DNA from: Cunninghamia lanceolata | Lineage: Eukaryota; Streptophyta; Pinopsida; Cupressales; Cupressaceae | NCBI GenBank assembly: GCA_027924645.1 | Contig: BSBN01001757.1 | Location: 248,001-312,000 of the forward strand | Reading direction: 5' to 3' | Length of the DNA: 64,000 bases | Part shown: positions 26,519-38,040 of the stretch, piece after piece | How the letters are laid out: each line of letters starts with the position of its first letter | How positions within the stretch are numbered: position 1 is the first letter of the stretch | The notes under the pieces: generated by a model | Told to the model about the DNA's origin: nothing | Database searches by the model: none | What the model saw: only the letters and a program-made list of their open reading frames with translations | Program-made: the position numbers and the translations under genes

Positions 26519-26571
26519 AACCCAACCCTAACCCTAACATTAATCCTGACAATAATTCTAACCATAATTAC
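26519..26571. repeat. Short telomere-like hexamer array
   Basis: AACCCTAACCCTAAC followed by degenerate six-base units (ATTAATCCTGAC, AATTCTAACCAT). It has the same period and composition as the longer array at 29985-30355. Confidence 0.6.
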
Positions 26572-28323
26572 GCTGAAGGCGTTCCATTTGTGAATAGAGT
26601 GGGCTGACTTTGCAAATCCACGGTCTCCATTGGTACAGAGGTGTACAAGATGATTGTAGTTTCCTCGACCATTAGATTTTGCCGTTTGTTTTTCATCGTC
26701 ATCTGGTATGCATTGTTGTTTTTTTTTTGTCAATGGCTAAAAACAACCATGCCAGTCAGCTAATGGTTGAAACAATCTCTCCCATTTTTTTTCATTAGTT
26801 TCTCTTCTTGCTTGTCATTTCAAGAAATTTTATAAACTCATCAGTTAAAAAAATCATGTCAGAAGAAGTCTCATTGTCCCTCGCTAGATACCCTAGGAAA
26901 GGAAAATGGTTTAGAGCAAATAACTCAGGCAAGCATATCAAATATATATGATTACTGGATACTTTAATAGTTTTTTGTTTTTGCTTCACACCCCTATATA
27001 GCATAGCCATTATTAACATTTCATTGCTAATCTTTAAAGAAAGATTTGTGGAGCTTAAAACTTTTAAAAAATGTAGATAACAAAATATTAATTTATATTA
27101 ATGATTTATATATGATAATAGTTTTTAAAAATATATTTAATTATAATATATAAATATTCTTAATTATTAAGCAATGAAATAAAAATCATATTAATTATAT
27201 ATAAAATTCATTATAATATATAATTATAATTAACTTTTAGTATAAGAAATTTTTTTATTATAATTAAAATGTTTATGACAAGATAATATTTAATCACGGG
27301 ATATTTTTGTTTTGCTCTAAAATCATGAGTTTTACTAACATCTTGATAGTCTGGCCTATGAATTAAGTCATTTATTTTATATTGCTTTCAAATATGGGGT
27401 TTAACGATGATATTGTCTCACCCATTTCATATTTCCATTGCTACCTTACATATTTCTGGTGACTGAAAGGTTTATACCATGTTTCTAGTGTCTATTGCAT
27501 CCACATCTAGATCACCACTTCATTCACTATGTTCTTCTGAGGATAGACATGTACAAATCCTTTTAGAGCTGGATAATGCATAGGGTTTCATGAGTGGGAG
27601 GTGACCTCATTCAAATGTAGGAGAGCTTTCTCATTGCATTGTCTATAGGCAGGTATGACCATCAAGACTTGGAGATCAAATGCATCCTAATGATGCTTTC
27701 AGTATTTTTTGAATTCTGTGAACTACTCACACTATGGGCATTATGGTAATTTCTAAAAAAATATTAAAATTAAAATCTAAAAATTAAATGATATACAATT
27801 TTTTAAAAATAAAATAAATAATTTTAAAAGTTTTCAAATATTAAGATAAATATTATAACAATATAAGTAAGCTATTTACATTTGAAAAGAAATATTTTTA
27901 TTGTGGCAAATGAAATTAATAAAGTAATATAATTAGATTAACTTAAGAAATTAATTTAGAAGGTAAAAGTATTTAGTTTCATTTGTGGTAGGAAGATGTT
28001 CTAAAGTATAATTACATCTATTAAAAGCATGCAATGGGTACGTTGAGATAGCATGTCTTTGGTCCAAGTTCAATCCTACATATATTTTTATTTAATTATA
28101 TATTTGTTTATGTTATATTTTTTATATATTTAATAATGTATATTATGTAAAATATAATATATAATAAATATAATTACATTGGAAAAATAACCTAGAGTGT
28201 TGAACCATTCTACTATCTACTAGATTGATCTTCCAAACTATGTACCTGCACAACTTGATAGATTGAATTCACAATTGTTGAAGAATATTGAAGACAACAA
28301 GCTCAAGCATGCAAGTGTACTAG
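26572..28323. other. Intergenic, AT-rich
   Basis: No sustained frame. 27050-27260 and 27740-27960 are extremely A/T-rich. Confidence 0.4.
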
Positions 28324-28687
28324 ATGATTTCATGTAAATTTGACTTGTTAGTCAACAACACTCAACAACACATATCACTACATTCTTTCAATTCTACTGA
28401 TGGATGGACAACAACCATTCACCATCAACAAAACTGCATGCTCTCATCTCAAAAAACTACTTATTACTTTTTTCAGCATGCTATCTCAGTATACCCATTG
28501 ACAACTACCTTGCTTTTGGAGGACATGAAGAAAGAAGCATTCTACAAGATCATGGCTAGACCTTCAATCATTGAAGCCATTCTAGTGTCCAGAAAAGAGC
28601 ACATTCATGGTAGGAGGTACTTCTCTACAAAGACTAGAATGGAAGAGACACTGAAGCAACCCCATGAAATCAATATCGAATGCAATA
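28324..28687 (+). other. Short open frame of unknown status
   Basis: From 28324, 138 codons are open; the last 20 or so already lie in the following pyrimidine tract. The frame upstream of the ATG also reads through as coding-like sequence to about 28270 (LKNIEDNKLKHASVLDDF). The composition is not low-complexity, but I recognise no domain. It could be a remnant exon or chance. Confidence 0.2.
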
Positions 28688-29654
28688 CTCTCTCTCTATC
28701 CCCCTTTCTCTCCTCATTCTACTTATATCTCTTTGTTTAACACACACACACAATCTCTCTCTTACCATGTCTCTTCCTCTTTATCTCTCCTTCTTTATCT
28801 CTCTATATATCTCTCTTTCTCTCCATCTTTCTCTCCCTATCTCTATGTCTGTTTCTCTATCTCCCCTTCTCTTTCTCTCTTCCTTTCTCTGTCTTTACTC
28901 TTACCATGTCTCTTTCTTTCTTTCTCCCTCTTGATCTCTCTATATATCTATCTCTCTTTTTCTCCATCTTTATCTCTCTGTCTCTCTATCTCTTTGTCCC
29001 CCTCTCTATCTGTCTGTTTCTCTTTATCTCTTTTTATTTCTATCCTCATCTCTTTCTATCCCTCTATCTATATATGGGTCACTTCTTTCTTACCATCTTT
29101 ATCTCTCTGTCACTCTTTCTCTTTGTCTCCCTCTCTATCTGTCCATTTCTCTATATCTCTCTTCACTTCTATCTTCATCTCTCTATCCCTCTATCTCTAT
29201 CTCCCCTTCTTTTTTCCTCTTTCTCACTCTCTCTTTTTCTCTCTCTCTTCCTCTCTCTATCTTTCTACCTCTCTTTTTTCTCTATATATCTCTCTCTCCC
29301 TCTTTTCCATCTCTAGCTATCTATTTCTCTTTATCTATCTTTATCTTTATCTCCCTTCCCCCTCACTCTCACACACTTCCTCTCTCTCTATAATAATATA
29401 CCCTTTCTCTCCATCTCTATCTATCTCTATATATCTCTCTTCCTATCTTTGTGCCTCTATCTATATTTATGTTTCTCTCTCCATTTTCATTTCTATATAT
29501 CAATATACCCTTTCTCTCCCTCTCTCTATCTATCTCTATATATCTCTCTCTTTCTATCTTTGTCTCCCTCTCTCTATCTATCTCTATATATCTCTCTCTT
29601 TGTCTCTACCTCTGTTTGTCACTATCTCTTTATAACTTTCTCTCTATTCTATCA

Positions 29655-29685
<31 letters not shown>

Positions 29686-29689
29686 ATTC
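28688..29689. repeat. 1-kb pyrimidine-rich tract, TCTCTATC-type
   Basis: Degenerate repeats of TCTCTATC, TCTCCATC and CTTTCT, with the plus strand almost free of G. Long open frames in all three plus frames encode only Ser/Leu/Tyr/Ile and are artefacts of composition. Confidence 0.95.
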
Positions 29690-29984
29690 AACTTTATGGC
29701 TACCAAGTGAGCTCAGGTCTACTACATGAACAAGAATCTCGAAAGCTGGTGCATGCAAATAGAGCCTACACACCAAACATGAAAGATCACATTTGAAGTA
29801 GATATCATCCATTTATGTTATGCAAATTAATTCACAACACTTGAGAAAACAAAAAATGAGTGGGCCATAGGGATACAGGACAATCATCATTCACTTAAAG
29901 ACATGGCTATTCAACTTCCCCAAATATTTGGCGTACCCATTGCACACCAACGTGCGATTGCTACTTCTACCCTTAGTTCTACTT
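29690..29984. other. Unique spacer inside the low-complexity block
   Basis: About 300 bases of ordinary complexity between the pyrimidine tract and the telomere-like array. No gene recognised. Confidence 0.4.
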
Positions 29985-30355
29985 AAACCTAATTCTATTC
30001 CTAATTCAAACCCTTGTCCCAACCTCATTCTAACTGTAGTTCTATATATAGATATAAATGTAAATGACTTTTGGTGTTTTTATTGCAACTATAACCTTAA
30101 CCCTAATGTTGAGGCCAATACTAACCCTAATTGTAACCCCAACCTGAACCCTAATTCAAACTTAAACACCAACCCCAACCCTAATTCTAACCATAATTTT
30201 AACCCTAACCCTAAATCTAATTATAATTCTAATCTTGATTTTTTCCCTAACCCTAATTCTTACCCCAATACTAATTTAAACCCAAATTATAACTATAACC
30301 CTAACCCTAACCTTAATCCTAATAGTAATGCTAACCCTAACTCTAATTCTAACCC
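29985..30355. repeat. Degenerate telomere-like hexamer array
   Basis: From about 30091 to 30355 the sequence keeps a strict six-base register of AACCCT and variants (AATTCT, AACCAT, AATCCT, AACTAT). The register is visible as an Asn-X-Asn-X peptide in one frame. A less regular part extends left to about 29985. The unit is CCCTAA (six bases), not the CCCTAAA common in plants, so it is not a simple relic of an Arabidopsis-type telomere. Confidence 0.75.
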
Positions 30356-30452
30356 TCTCTCTCTCTTAGTCCCTCTTCCTCTCCCTCCCTCTCTCCCTCT
30401 CTCTCTCTCTCCATGTCCTTCCCCCTCGTCCTCCCTCCCTCTCCCTCTCTTT
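30352..30452. repeat. Short CCCTCT tract continuing the hexamer array
   Basis: The telomere-like hexamers pass directly into CCCTCT/CTCCCT units at AACCCTCTCTCT without a break in period. Confidence 0.8.
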
Positions 30453-30699
30453 ATTAAGATGATTATATATACACCAAACTTTATGATAGTGGTGGACACA
30501 CATTTTGTATGAGAGACATATTTATATACATTTTTGAGATATATAAACATATTTTGATAAAACCATTACATTATTGTGAGATTTTTTTAATGTATGATTT
30601 TACATTAAATACATTTAATTGCCAAGGTGGATATGGTTGTTATATAAAAATGTATAATTTTTTATGATATTTTAGATTATGATGTGATGTGAATGTATA
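30453..30699. other. AT-rich spacer
   Basis: About 250 bases of A/T-rich sequence between two pyrimidine tracts. No feature seen. Confidence 0.4.
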
Positions 30700-32318
30700 T
30701 CCTCTCTCCCTCTTTGCCTCTCTCCCTCTCTCCCTCCCTACTTCCCTCTCCCTCCCTTCCTCTCCCTCTCCCTCTTCCTCTCCCTCTCCCCCCCTCTCAA
30801 TCTCCCTCTCCCTCTCCACTCCCTCTCAATCTTCCTCTCCCACTCCCTCCCTCTCCCAACTTCTCTCCCTCCCACAACCTCCACCTCCCCCTCTATATCC
30901 TCCCTCTCCCTCCCTCCCCCTCTCTCTTCCCTCCACCTCTCTCCCTCCCTCCACCTCTCTCCCTCTCTCCCACCCACCCTCCCTCCCTCCCTTCCTCTCC
31001 CTCCCTCTCTCTCTCTCCCTCTCTCTCCCCCCTCTCCCTCCTTCCCTCCTTCCCTCCCTCCTCTCCCCCTCTCCCTCCTTCCATCTCCCTCTCTCACTCC
31101 CTCCCTCTCCCTCTCCCTCTCCCCGTCCCTCTCCCTTGCTCTCCCTCTCCCTCTCCCTCCCCCTCCCCCTCTCTCCCTTTCCCTTCCTCCCCCTGCCCCT
31201 GCCCCTCTCTCCCTCTCCCTCCCCCTCTCTCCATCCCTCCCTCTAACTCCCTCCCTCCATTCCCCCTTCCCTCCCTCCCTCTCCCTCTCCATCTCCCCCC
31301 TCCCCCTCCCTCTCCTTCCCTCTCTCCATTCCTCCTTCCCTCCCTCTCCCTCTCCATCTCCCCCCTCCCCCTCCCTTCCTTCCTTCCTCCCTCCCTCCCT
31401 CTTTCCCTCTCTCTCCTTGCCTCCCTCCCTCTCCCTCCCTCCCTCCCTCCCTCCCTCCCTCCCTCACTCTCTCTCTCTTTCTCTCTCTTTCACTCCCTCC
31501 ATCCCTCTCCTCTCCTCTCTCCCTTCCTCCTTCCCTCTCTCCCTTCATCCTTCTCCCCCTCCCTCCCTCTCCCTTTCCCTCTCCCCCCTCTCCCTCTCCC
31601 TCTCCCTCTCCCTCTCCCTCCCTTTCCTTCCCCCTCCCTCTATCCCCCTCTCTCTCTCCCCTCCCTCCCTCCCCCTCCCTCCATCTCCCTCTCTCTTCCT
31701 CCCACCCTCTCCCTCTTCCCCTCTTCCCTTCTCCCCTTCCCCCTCTTTCTCTGTCTCCCTCTCCCTCTCCCTCTCCCTCTCCCTCCCTCTCCATCTCTCC
31801 ATCTCCATCTCCATCCCTCCCTCTCTCTCCCCCTCTCCTTCTCTCCCTCCCTCCCTCTCCCTCTCCCTCCCCCTCTCCCTCTCCCCCCTCTCTCCATCTC
31901 CATCTCCATCTCCTTCTCTCCCTCCCTCCCTCTACCTCCCCATCTCCTTCTCCCCCCTCTCCCCCTCTCCATCTCCATCTCAATCCCTCCCTTGCCCTTT
32001 CCCTCTCCTCCCCTCCCTCCCTCTCCCTCTATCTCTCCATCCCCCCTCCCCCTCCCCCCTCTCTCTCTCCATCTCCCTCTCCCTCTCCATCTCTCTCCCT
32101 CGCTCACTCCCTCTCAATCTCCCTCTCCCTCTCCATCTCTCTCCCTCACTCCCTCCACCCTCCCTCTCACTCTCCATCTCCCCCCTCTCTCCCTCTCTCC
32201 CTCTGTCCCTCCATCTCCATCTCCATCTCAATCTCCCCCTCCCTATCCCTCTCTCCCTATCCTTGTCCCCCCTCTCTCTCTCCATTTGCCTCTCTCCCCT
32301 TCCCCCCTCTCTCTCTAA
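30700..32318. repeat. 1.6-kb polypyrimidine tract, (CCCTCT)n-like
   Basis: Almost pure C/T on the plus strand, made of CCCTCT and CTCCCTCC units with occasional CCAT and CAAT variants. It creates a 541-codon open frame of Ser/Pro/Leu and Arg/Glu/Gly-rich frames on the other strand, which are not genes. Such homopurine-homopyrimidine DNA can adopt triplex (H-DNA) structures. Confidence 0.97.
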
Positions 32319-32330
32319 GCTCAGACACAC

Positions 32331-32750
32331 CCTTCATACAAACAATAATTGCAAACAAAGTGAATTGAATTTTTAAACATACAAAATGAATGAAATATAA
32401 GTTAACACCAAAGTTCCAATCCATCCTTCACACAAACAATAAATATATCAAATTAGAGTGAATACCAAAGTTTAAACACACATTTCACATAAACAATAAG
32501 TAGATTCCAAATTAAAACACAATAAACAAACATATTTAGATTGCAAGTTGATTAATATCACAGAGTTCTAATAATTACAATACATACAAATTGAATCAAA
32601 CATAAGTTAATGCCAAAGTTCAAATCCACACTTCACACAAACAATAGGTAGATTCTAAACTAAAACACACTAAATGAACATATTTATATTGCAACTTGAT
32701 TGACATCACAAAACTAATAATTACAATGTATGAATAAAGTATAAGTTAAT
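32331..32750. repeat. Imperfect tandem repeat, unit about 140 bp
   Basis: AAGTT(A)AxxCCAAAGTT...CACACAAACAATA recurs at about 32397, 32456 and 32604, with a partial copy at 32741. The longer units include TTAATTAC-type and AACATATTTA boxes. No coding capacity. Confidence 0.6.
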
Positions 32751-34022
32751 ACCAACAAGGTTCTTCTTGAAACCATGGTTTGGGAAATTTCATCCAACAA
32801 GTATTTCCAACAAGGCTATGAAGAGAGTATTTCCAACCATAACACAGTTCAAATAATAAATCAATGAAGTCCTACAAATCTATTAATTATACACTGTGTT
32901 TCCAACCACGACATTATTTAAACAATAAATCGATGAAATCTAAGAATTTTTCTAGTTAAGCACTTCAAATCCTCAATCTTGGCATACAAATCAGAGAATG
33001 GGTCAAATTCGGTCTTGGTTGCTACATATGTTTGGAAGGGTGGAGAGGCTAGGGCAAAAGGAATGCTAGGTTTAATAAATTTATATTTTTTAGGTTATGT
33101 TGGCAGTGAATCAAATGGCAATGTTCTTCGGGGATCAACTGCCTAGTGTTTTTAGATTCTGACTTTTCAAGCCATACTACCAGATTCGGATCCATAAGTA
33201 GGGAAAAAATACTACACAGTTGATACTAGAAGCACATTGCTAGTTCAGGAATTTATTTGAAATTAATTTCAATGTGAATCAAATAAAGATAACATTATCA
33301 AAAGTACAATGGAAGAACAAAAGCATCTCCAACAAGTTGACACATAACTGAAATGAAGCCAGAAAAATAGAATAGCATCAACTATAAAAAAGTACAATGG
33401 AGTAGTACTGTAAGACTCAACCATATAAATCATGACAATTTTCTAGATGAGTTAGTGCATTTTATCAGCTATCCATAGCTATAGCTACCTGAATATTTTA
33501 TTTTCTTACTAGAGAATTTAGCCATATCAAACTTAAGAATTTGTTCTCTAACATGTTTGGCCTCTACTTCATTGTTGAGAGTGAAATAATAACTGGAGGC
33601 TGAAGATGAACGGTTGTTTAAGTTATACCTTTCTGAGATGCTCTAGTCTTTTTAGATGAGAGAAGTTTTATCTTTTCCTTGGCTTGAGAGTACCATTGGA
33701 AGGTCTTACAACCCAATGCAGGCTTCTGAAAGAATGGATGCTAGAGTGATGTGCAAGGCCAAAGCATGGCAGCTGCATTTGATTCCTTGTCTAAACATTT
33801 ATTTAGTGAAGATAATATATATATTGCAGGTTTGGGTCCTTTGCTTTGGTCCATTATAATAGTTTAGTCATTTTCCAGATTTACATGTCAACAAAGAATA
33901 TGGAAACAGTAACAAAGGTTAGAAAACTATAGCATAAATACCGATATGAAAATCAAAGCTCTTAAATATTAATTCCAAGTTGTAGTTTGAAATTGAAGAA
34001 GCCTTTACACTTTCATTAAGTT
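32751..34022. other. Intergenic; a second small duplication
   Basis: TTTCCAACCA(T/C)(A/G)ACA...AATAAATC(A/G)ATGAA is duplicated at about 32830 and 32900. No gene recognised. Short coding-like stretches around 33650-33860 are not assignable. Confidence 0.35.
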
Positions 34023-34126
34023 GTGGTGAATAATGCAGGCATGTTCTGCATTCTAGCTTTAGAGTTTGAACATTATATTGCCAAAAAGACTGCATCACAA
34101 ACTACATGGTGTTTAAATGCATCTGT
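34023..34126 (+). other. Short open frame interrupted by the copia insertion
   Basis: The frame from ATG 34023 reads towards the left target duplication. If the copia element and one duplication copy are skipped, the same frame continues on the right side from 40007 to a stop near 40047, giving about 55 codons. I recognise no family. It could be an exon, older repeat sequence or chance. Confidence 0.2.
34122..34126. other. Target-site duplication, left copy (TCTGT)
   Basis: TCTGT directly left of the copia element, repeated at 40002-40006. Confidence 0.85.
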
Positions 34127-34731
34127 TGTTGGCAACAGGGGGAAGCGGGGGAGGCAGACCACTGACCTAAAAAAACAAATGCTACAGCAATATAGGACAA
34201 CTTAAAACAAATGCATAGAGGAGAGAGATAAAACAATTGACAACAATATATTTTGTATATATTTTCCTTTACTAGAATACATTCAAACTTCATACACATT
34301 ACAATGTTGAGTTTCTACTCTATTTTTCTTGTTCTACTACAATCACTGGAGCTACAAACTAAATGATTCTGGAGCTGCCTGTAGGAACTCCGTAGTAGTC
34401 TGTACATCACTGTTGCTTTCGTAACATTCACTTCTACTATTTTCTCTCTATTGTTCTCTGTCAGAACATTCCCTTCTCATTCCTTTTGCTGCTGCACGTT
34501 CCTCTTACTTGCATTCTATTCTCTCTCTGCGGTCAACAACATTCCCTCTCTTTTGTCTCTTCTTTCCTTACAAGAGAACTGGCGCTCAAACTCAATTTGA
34601 ATTCAAAATGACCTACCAAAATTGAATGCTGGCAGGCCAACGGTGTTGGGGTATAGATTTTGGAGATCTCTAGACTGACGTGGGGGCATGGTGCATTTAA
34701 TTTTCTGATGGAAGATTAATTTCTTCCAACA
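34127..34731 (-). repeat. 3' LTR of the copia element
   Basis: Co-linear with 39405-40001, from TGTTGGCAACAGGG to TTCTTCCAACA. CTCCCCCTTAA immediately right of it is the complement of the polypurine tract. Confidence 0.95.
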
Positions 34732-34743
34732 CTCCCCCTTAAT
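34732..34743 (-). other. Polypurine tract of the copia element
   Basis: On the minus strand, TTAAGGGGGAG lies directly before the 3' LTR, the standard plus-strand primer. Confidence 0.8.
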
Positions 34744-34789
34744 CTAAAGTCAGATGTCAATCAAGAATTTTATTTCCGGAACTGATCTC

Positions 34790-35050
34790 CAGAGTTGTAC
34801 CTATCCATTTGCCTTTTTGGAATGGATCTCCAGAGCTATTTATACCATTCAGCATCATCTCTGAAGCTATTTTCTGCATCTCCAGAGCATCTCCAGAGCA
34901 TCTCCAGAGTCTATTTCTGCATCTCTGGAGCATCTCCAGAGCTGCACATACCTTCCAGAGTTGAACCTCTAGAGCTCTCCTACTGTCTTTCTATATCTGA
35001 ACCTCTTGAGCTGTCCTCTTTCTAGGACTGCACACCTCCAGAGTTGTCAG
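34790..35050. repeat. CTCCAGAGC minisatellite in the copia 3' region
   Basis: About ten copies of (T)CTCCAGAGC(A/T) or one-base variants lie between the RNase H end and the 3' LTR, some in direct tandem (34883-34912). The same word is repeated in the coding linker at 36700-36860. Confidence 0.75.
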
Positions 35051-35339
35051 CAATGTCTAGCCTATCCCTTAGGCATTCAAAAGAATCTTTTGGCAATGCC
35101 TTTGTGAAAATGTCAGTGAGCTGCTGCTCGGATCTATAATACTGTAACTCAATCTCTCCTCATTCTACCAGCTCCCTTATGAAGTGATAAAGGATCTTGA
35201 TGTGCTTTCTTCATCCGTGGAAGACTAGATTCTTTGTCAGGGCTATTGATGAAACATTGTCACAATGAATGGTTGTACCATCTTCTTGCTACTCATTTAA
35301 GTCTGCAAGGATCCTTCTCAACCAAATGGCCTAACATGC

Positions 35340-35808
35340 TACTGCATTTGCTACAATATACTCAGCTTCTGTTGTAGAGAGAGAGAGAGACAATGGGTTG
35401 TTTCTTAGAAGCCCATGATATCACACCTAAACCCATGTGAAATACATAGCCAGATGTGCTCTTCTGATCATCTACATTTCCTACCCAATCACTATCCGTG
35501 TAACTAGCCAACTTAAACTCATTAGAAACATCATACAAGATGTCAAAACCTATTGTGCCATTCACATATCTTAGGATTCTCTTTCCTTCTTGCCAATGTG
35601 TGTCCTTAGGCTTCTCCATGAACCTAGAAATCAGGCTTACAACATACATCAAATCAGGCCTAGTTGCTGTCAAGTACATGAGGCTTCCAACCATGCTCTT
35701 ATAGAGGGTTGGGTTTACTTCCTTGCTGCTATCCTCTTTACTCAATTTTAGACCTGTGGCTGTTGGTGTAGGGGTAGGTTTACTATTCTCCATTTTAAAT
35801 CTCTTCAC
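35340..35808 (-). pseudogene. RNase H domain of the copia element
   Basis: It follows the RT in the same frame after a TAG. Typical copia blocks are visible: YKSMVGSLMYLTATRPDLMY, HWQEGKRILRYVNGTIGFDI, SYTDSDWVGNVDDQKSTSGY and SWASKKQPIVSLS. The next expected block (TEAEY) is out of frame because a CT dinucleotide run (GAGAGAGAGAGA in the plus strand near 35377) has changed length. The Asp of DSDW is intact; the Glu block survives only in another frame. Confidence 0.9.
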
Positions 35809-36480
35809 AATCTATTTGGCATACTTAGTTTGCAAAATAAATATGCCATGCTCTGTTTGTTTGACCTCAATGCCAAGAAAATACTTCAGCAGACCTAAGT
35901 CTGTCATCTCAAACTCATTCTCCATTGCCTCTTTGAAATCAACAATGAAAAGATCACTATTGAGAGTAAAAATTAGATCATCTACATACAAAACAGTGAT
36001 CAAAATATTACCTTTAGCTACTTTGATGTAAAGAGTAGGCTCACTGTTGCTTTTGCTAAAGCCATTACTCACTAAATATGAGTCTATTTTATTGTACCAT
36101 GCCCTAGGTGCTTGTTTCAGCCCATAGAGGGCTTTCTGAAGCCTATATACTTTGTCCTCTTGCCCTGGGACTTCATAGCCAGGTGGCTGCTCCACATACA
36201 CTTCCTCTTTCAGCACTCTATTCAAAAAGGCTGACTTTACATCCATTTGAAACACCTTCCACTTGTGTTGGGCTGCTATTGGAATGACTACCCAAACCAT
36301 TTCTAGCCTTGCAACTAGTGCATATGTCTCATCATAGTCTCTTCCAGGCTGTTGTTTGTACCCTTTGACAACTAGCCCTACCTTATGTCTTTCAATTTTT
36401 CCTTCAGCAGTAGACTTGGTCTTATAGACCCACTTAACTCTAATCACTTGTTTACCATTGGGTAAATTAGTTAGCTGCTA
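35809..36480 (-). pseudogene. Reverse transcriptase of the copia element
   Basis: 211 open codons with all copia RT landmarks: VKWVYKTKSTAEGKIERHK, KGYKQQPGRDYDETYA, FQMDVKSAFLNRVLKEEVYV, QPPGYEVPG, YGLKQAPRAWYNKID, and the catalytic YVDDLIF. It then has DLGLLKYFLGIEV and ends at a TAG where YAK is followed by IVKRF in frame. This is the best preserved domain of the element. Confidence 0.95.
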
Positions 36481-36990
36481 TGTGTCATTCCTCTCTATGG
36501 CATCCAATTCTTCATCCATGGCCTTACACCATTTCTCTTCTTTCATAGCTTCTTCAAAGTAGATTGGATCACTATAAGAAAATAAAGCAAAATCCAAATT
36601 TTGATCATCATCAGCATACCTTGTGCTATCATAAATGTCCTTCACACTCCTTGTCCTCCATGGAATTAATGATGTGAGTGTGGGGTTTGAATTACCTTTA
36701 GAGCTACTGTTCTGACAACCTCCAGAGCTACTGCTCTGACCTCTGAAGCTGCTGCATTGACCTCTAGAGCTGTTGTTCTGACCTCTAGAGCTGTTGTACT
36801 ACTGTCCACCTCCGGAGCTACTTTGCTGAACACCTTCAGAGCTGCTGTTCTCCATAGTTCCTCCAGGGTTGCTATCCTCCAGAGCTTCTTCGTCTTCAAG
36901 GGGTATTGTGACTGAAATACCCATGGTGCTATCCACCATTCCATCCCATGCTTCATTTTCAATGAACTCAATGTCTCTGCTGATCACAAC
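36481..36990 (-). pseudogene. Integrase-RT linker with repeated SSSRGQ units
   Basis: In frame between integrase and RT. It starts VVISRDIEFIENEAWDGM, the conserved end of the copia integrase region. It then contains about six copies of a Ser-Ser-Arg/Gly-Gly-Gln unit encoded by AGCTCTGGAGGT-like repeats, with one TAG between copies. After that come NPTLTSLIPWRTRSVKDIY and EEAMKEEKWCKAMDEELDAI, the usual lead-in to RT. The internal repeat is unusual for this linker and shares its nucleotide word with the non-coding 3' region. Confidence 0.8.
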
Positions 36991-38040
36991 CTTTTTGGTG
37001 ATGGCATTATATAGTTTATAGGATTTTGACTCTTCACTATAGCCTGTGAAGATACATTTTTCACCTTTATCATCAAATTTCTACCTCTTCTCTTTAGGTA
37101 CGAATGCATATGCCACACACCTAAAGATTCTTAGGTGCTCAACTCTCCATTTGTTGTTTGTCCACGCCTCTTGTGGAATTCTATCATGAATGACCTTTGT
37201 AGGACACCTATTCATTAGGTAAACCATTGTTGCTATAGCCTCACCCTAATAATCACTTGACAGTCCCTTTGCCTTTAGCATGCTTCCTACCATCTCTGTG
37301 ATGGTTTTGTTTTTCCTTTCAGCAACTCCATTTTGCTATGGAGTATACCTTGTTGTGAACTATTTATGAATGCCTTCATTCCTACAGAAATTTAGAAATT
37401 GTTTGGAGATATACTCTCCCCCTCTATCTGTTCTTAGGGCCTTTACATAGCAGTCCCTTTACTTTTCAGCTGATGCCGTAAACTCCTTAAACTTCTCAAA
37501 GGCCTCAGATTTGTTTTTCAAAAATTAAATCTAGATTTTTTTGCTATAATCGTCAATGAAGGTCATGAAATATACATTCCCACCTAATGTGGGGGTCTTC
37601 ATAGGGCCACATAAATCTGAATGCACCAGCTCCAATGGTGCTATTGCCCTCGTAGAATACCCTGATTGAAAGGGTTGTCTATGCTGCTTTCCTAAAATGC
37701 AGGCTTCACATTTTCCATCGGGCTCTACAATTTTTGGTAGCCCTCTAACCATGTCTTTCTTGGACAATAAACTCAAACCAGAAAAACTTAAGTGCCCATA
37801 CCTCAAATGCGACAATTTGGATGGGTCCTTGATGACTATCCTAAAGGCTATTTGTTGTCCCACTACTGTGAGCACCAGAGATAGTGCTGGGAAGTGTGCC
37901 ATAGATAGCGCAGGAGATAGCACCGAAGACTCTACGTGTATCCTAAGAGGAAACATTCTGTTCCTCGTCATCTGCACTACTGCAATGACTTTCTTACTAC
38001 CTCCTTTATCAAATATTGTGCACTCTCCATTTTCCATCAA
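36991..38040 (-). pseudogene. Integrase of the copia element
   Basis: The zinc-binding module reads RYGHLSFSGL ... CEACILGKQHRQPF. The core has HSDLCGPMKTP (first Asp), FIDDYSKK, and further on NGVAERKNKTI with the catalytic Glu. The region 37530-36990 is broken by several stops, including TAG near 37531 and TAA near 37361, but remains in the single gag-pol frame. It would insert the cDNA into the genome; this copy is inactive. Confidence 0.9.

Noticed and set aside
28324..28740. The 138-codon frame as a host gene
   Set aside because: No recognisable domain, and its end runs into the pyrimidine repeat; kept only as a feature of unknown status.
28664..29796. Long Ser/Leu/Tyr-rich frames up to 323 codons
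   Set aside because: Composition artefacts of TCTCTATC-type repeats, present in more than one frame.
29928..30512. A 194-codon frame rich in Asn-Pro and Asn-Ser
   Set aside because: It is the translation of the six-base telomere-like array, not a gene.
30693..32318. A 541-codon open frame (and several others on both strands) in the pyrimidine tract
   Set aside because: The frames are open only because C/T repeats contain no stop codons; the products are Ser/Pro/Leu or Arg/Glu/Gly runs.
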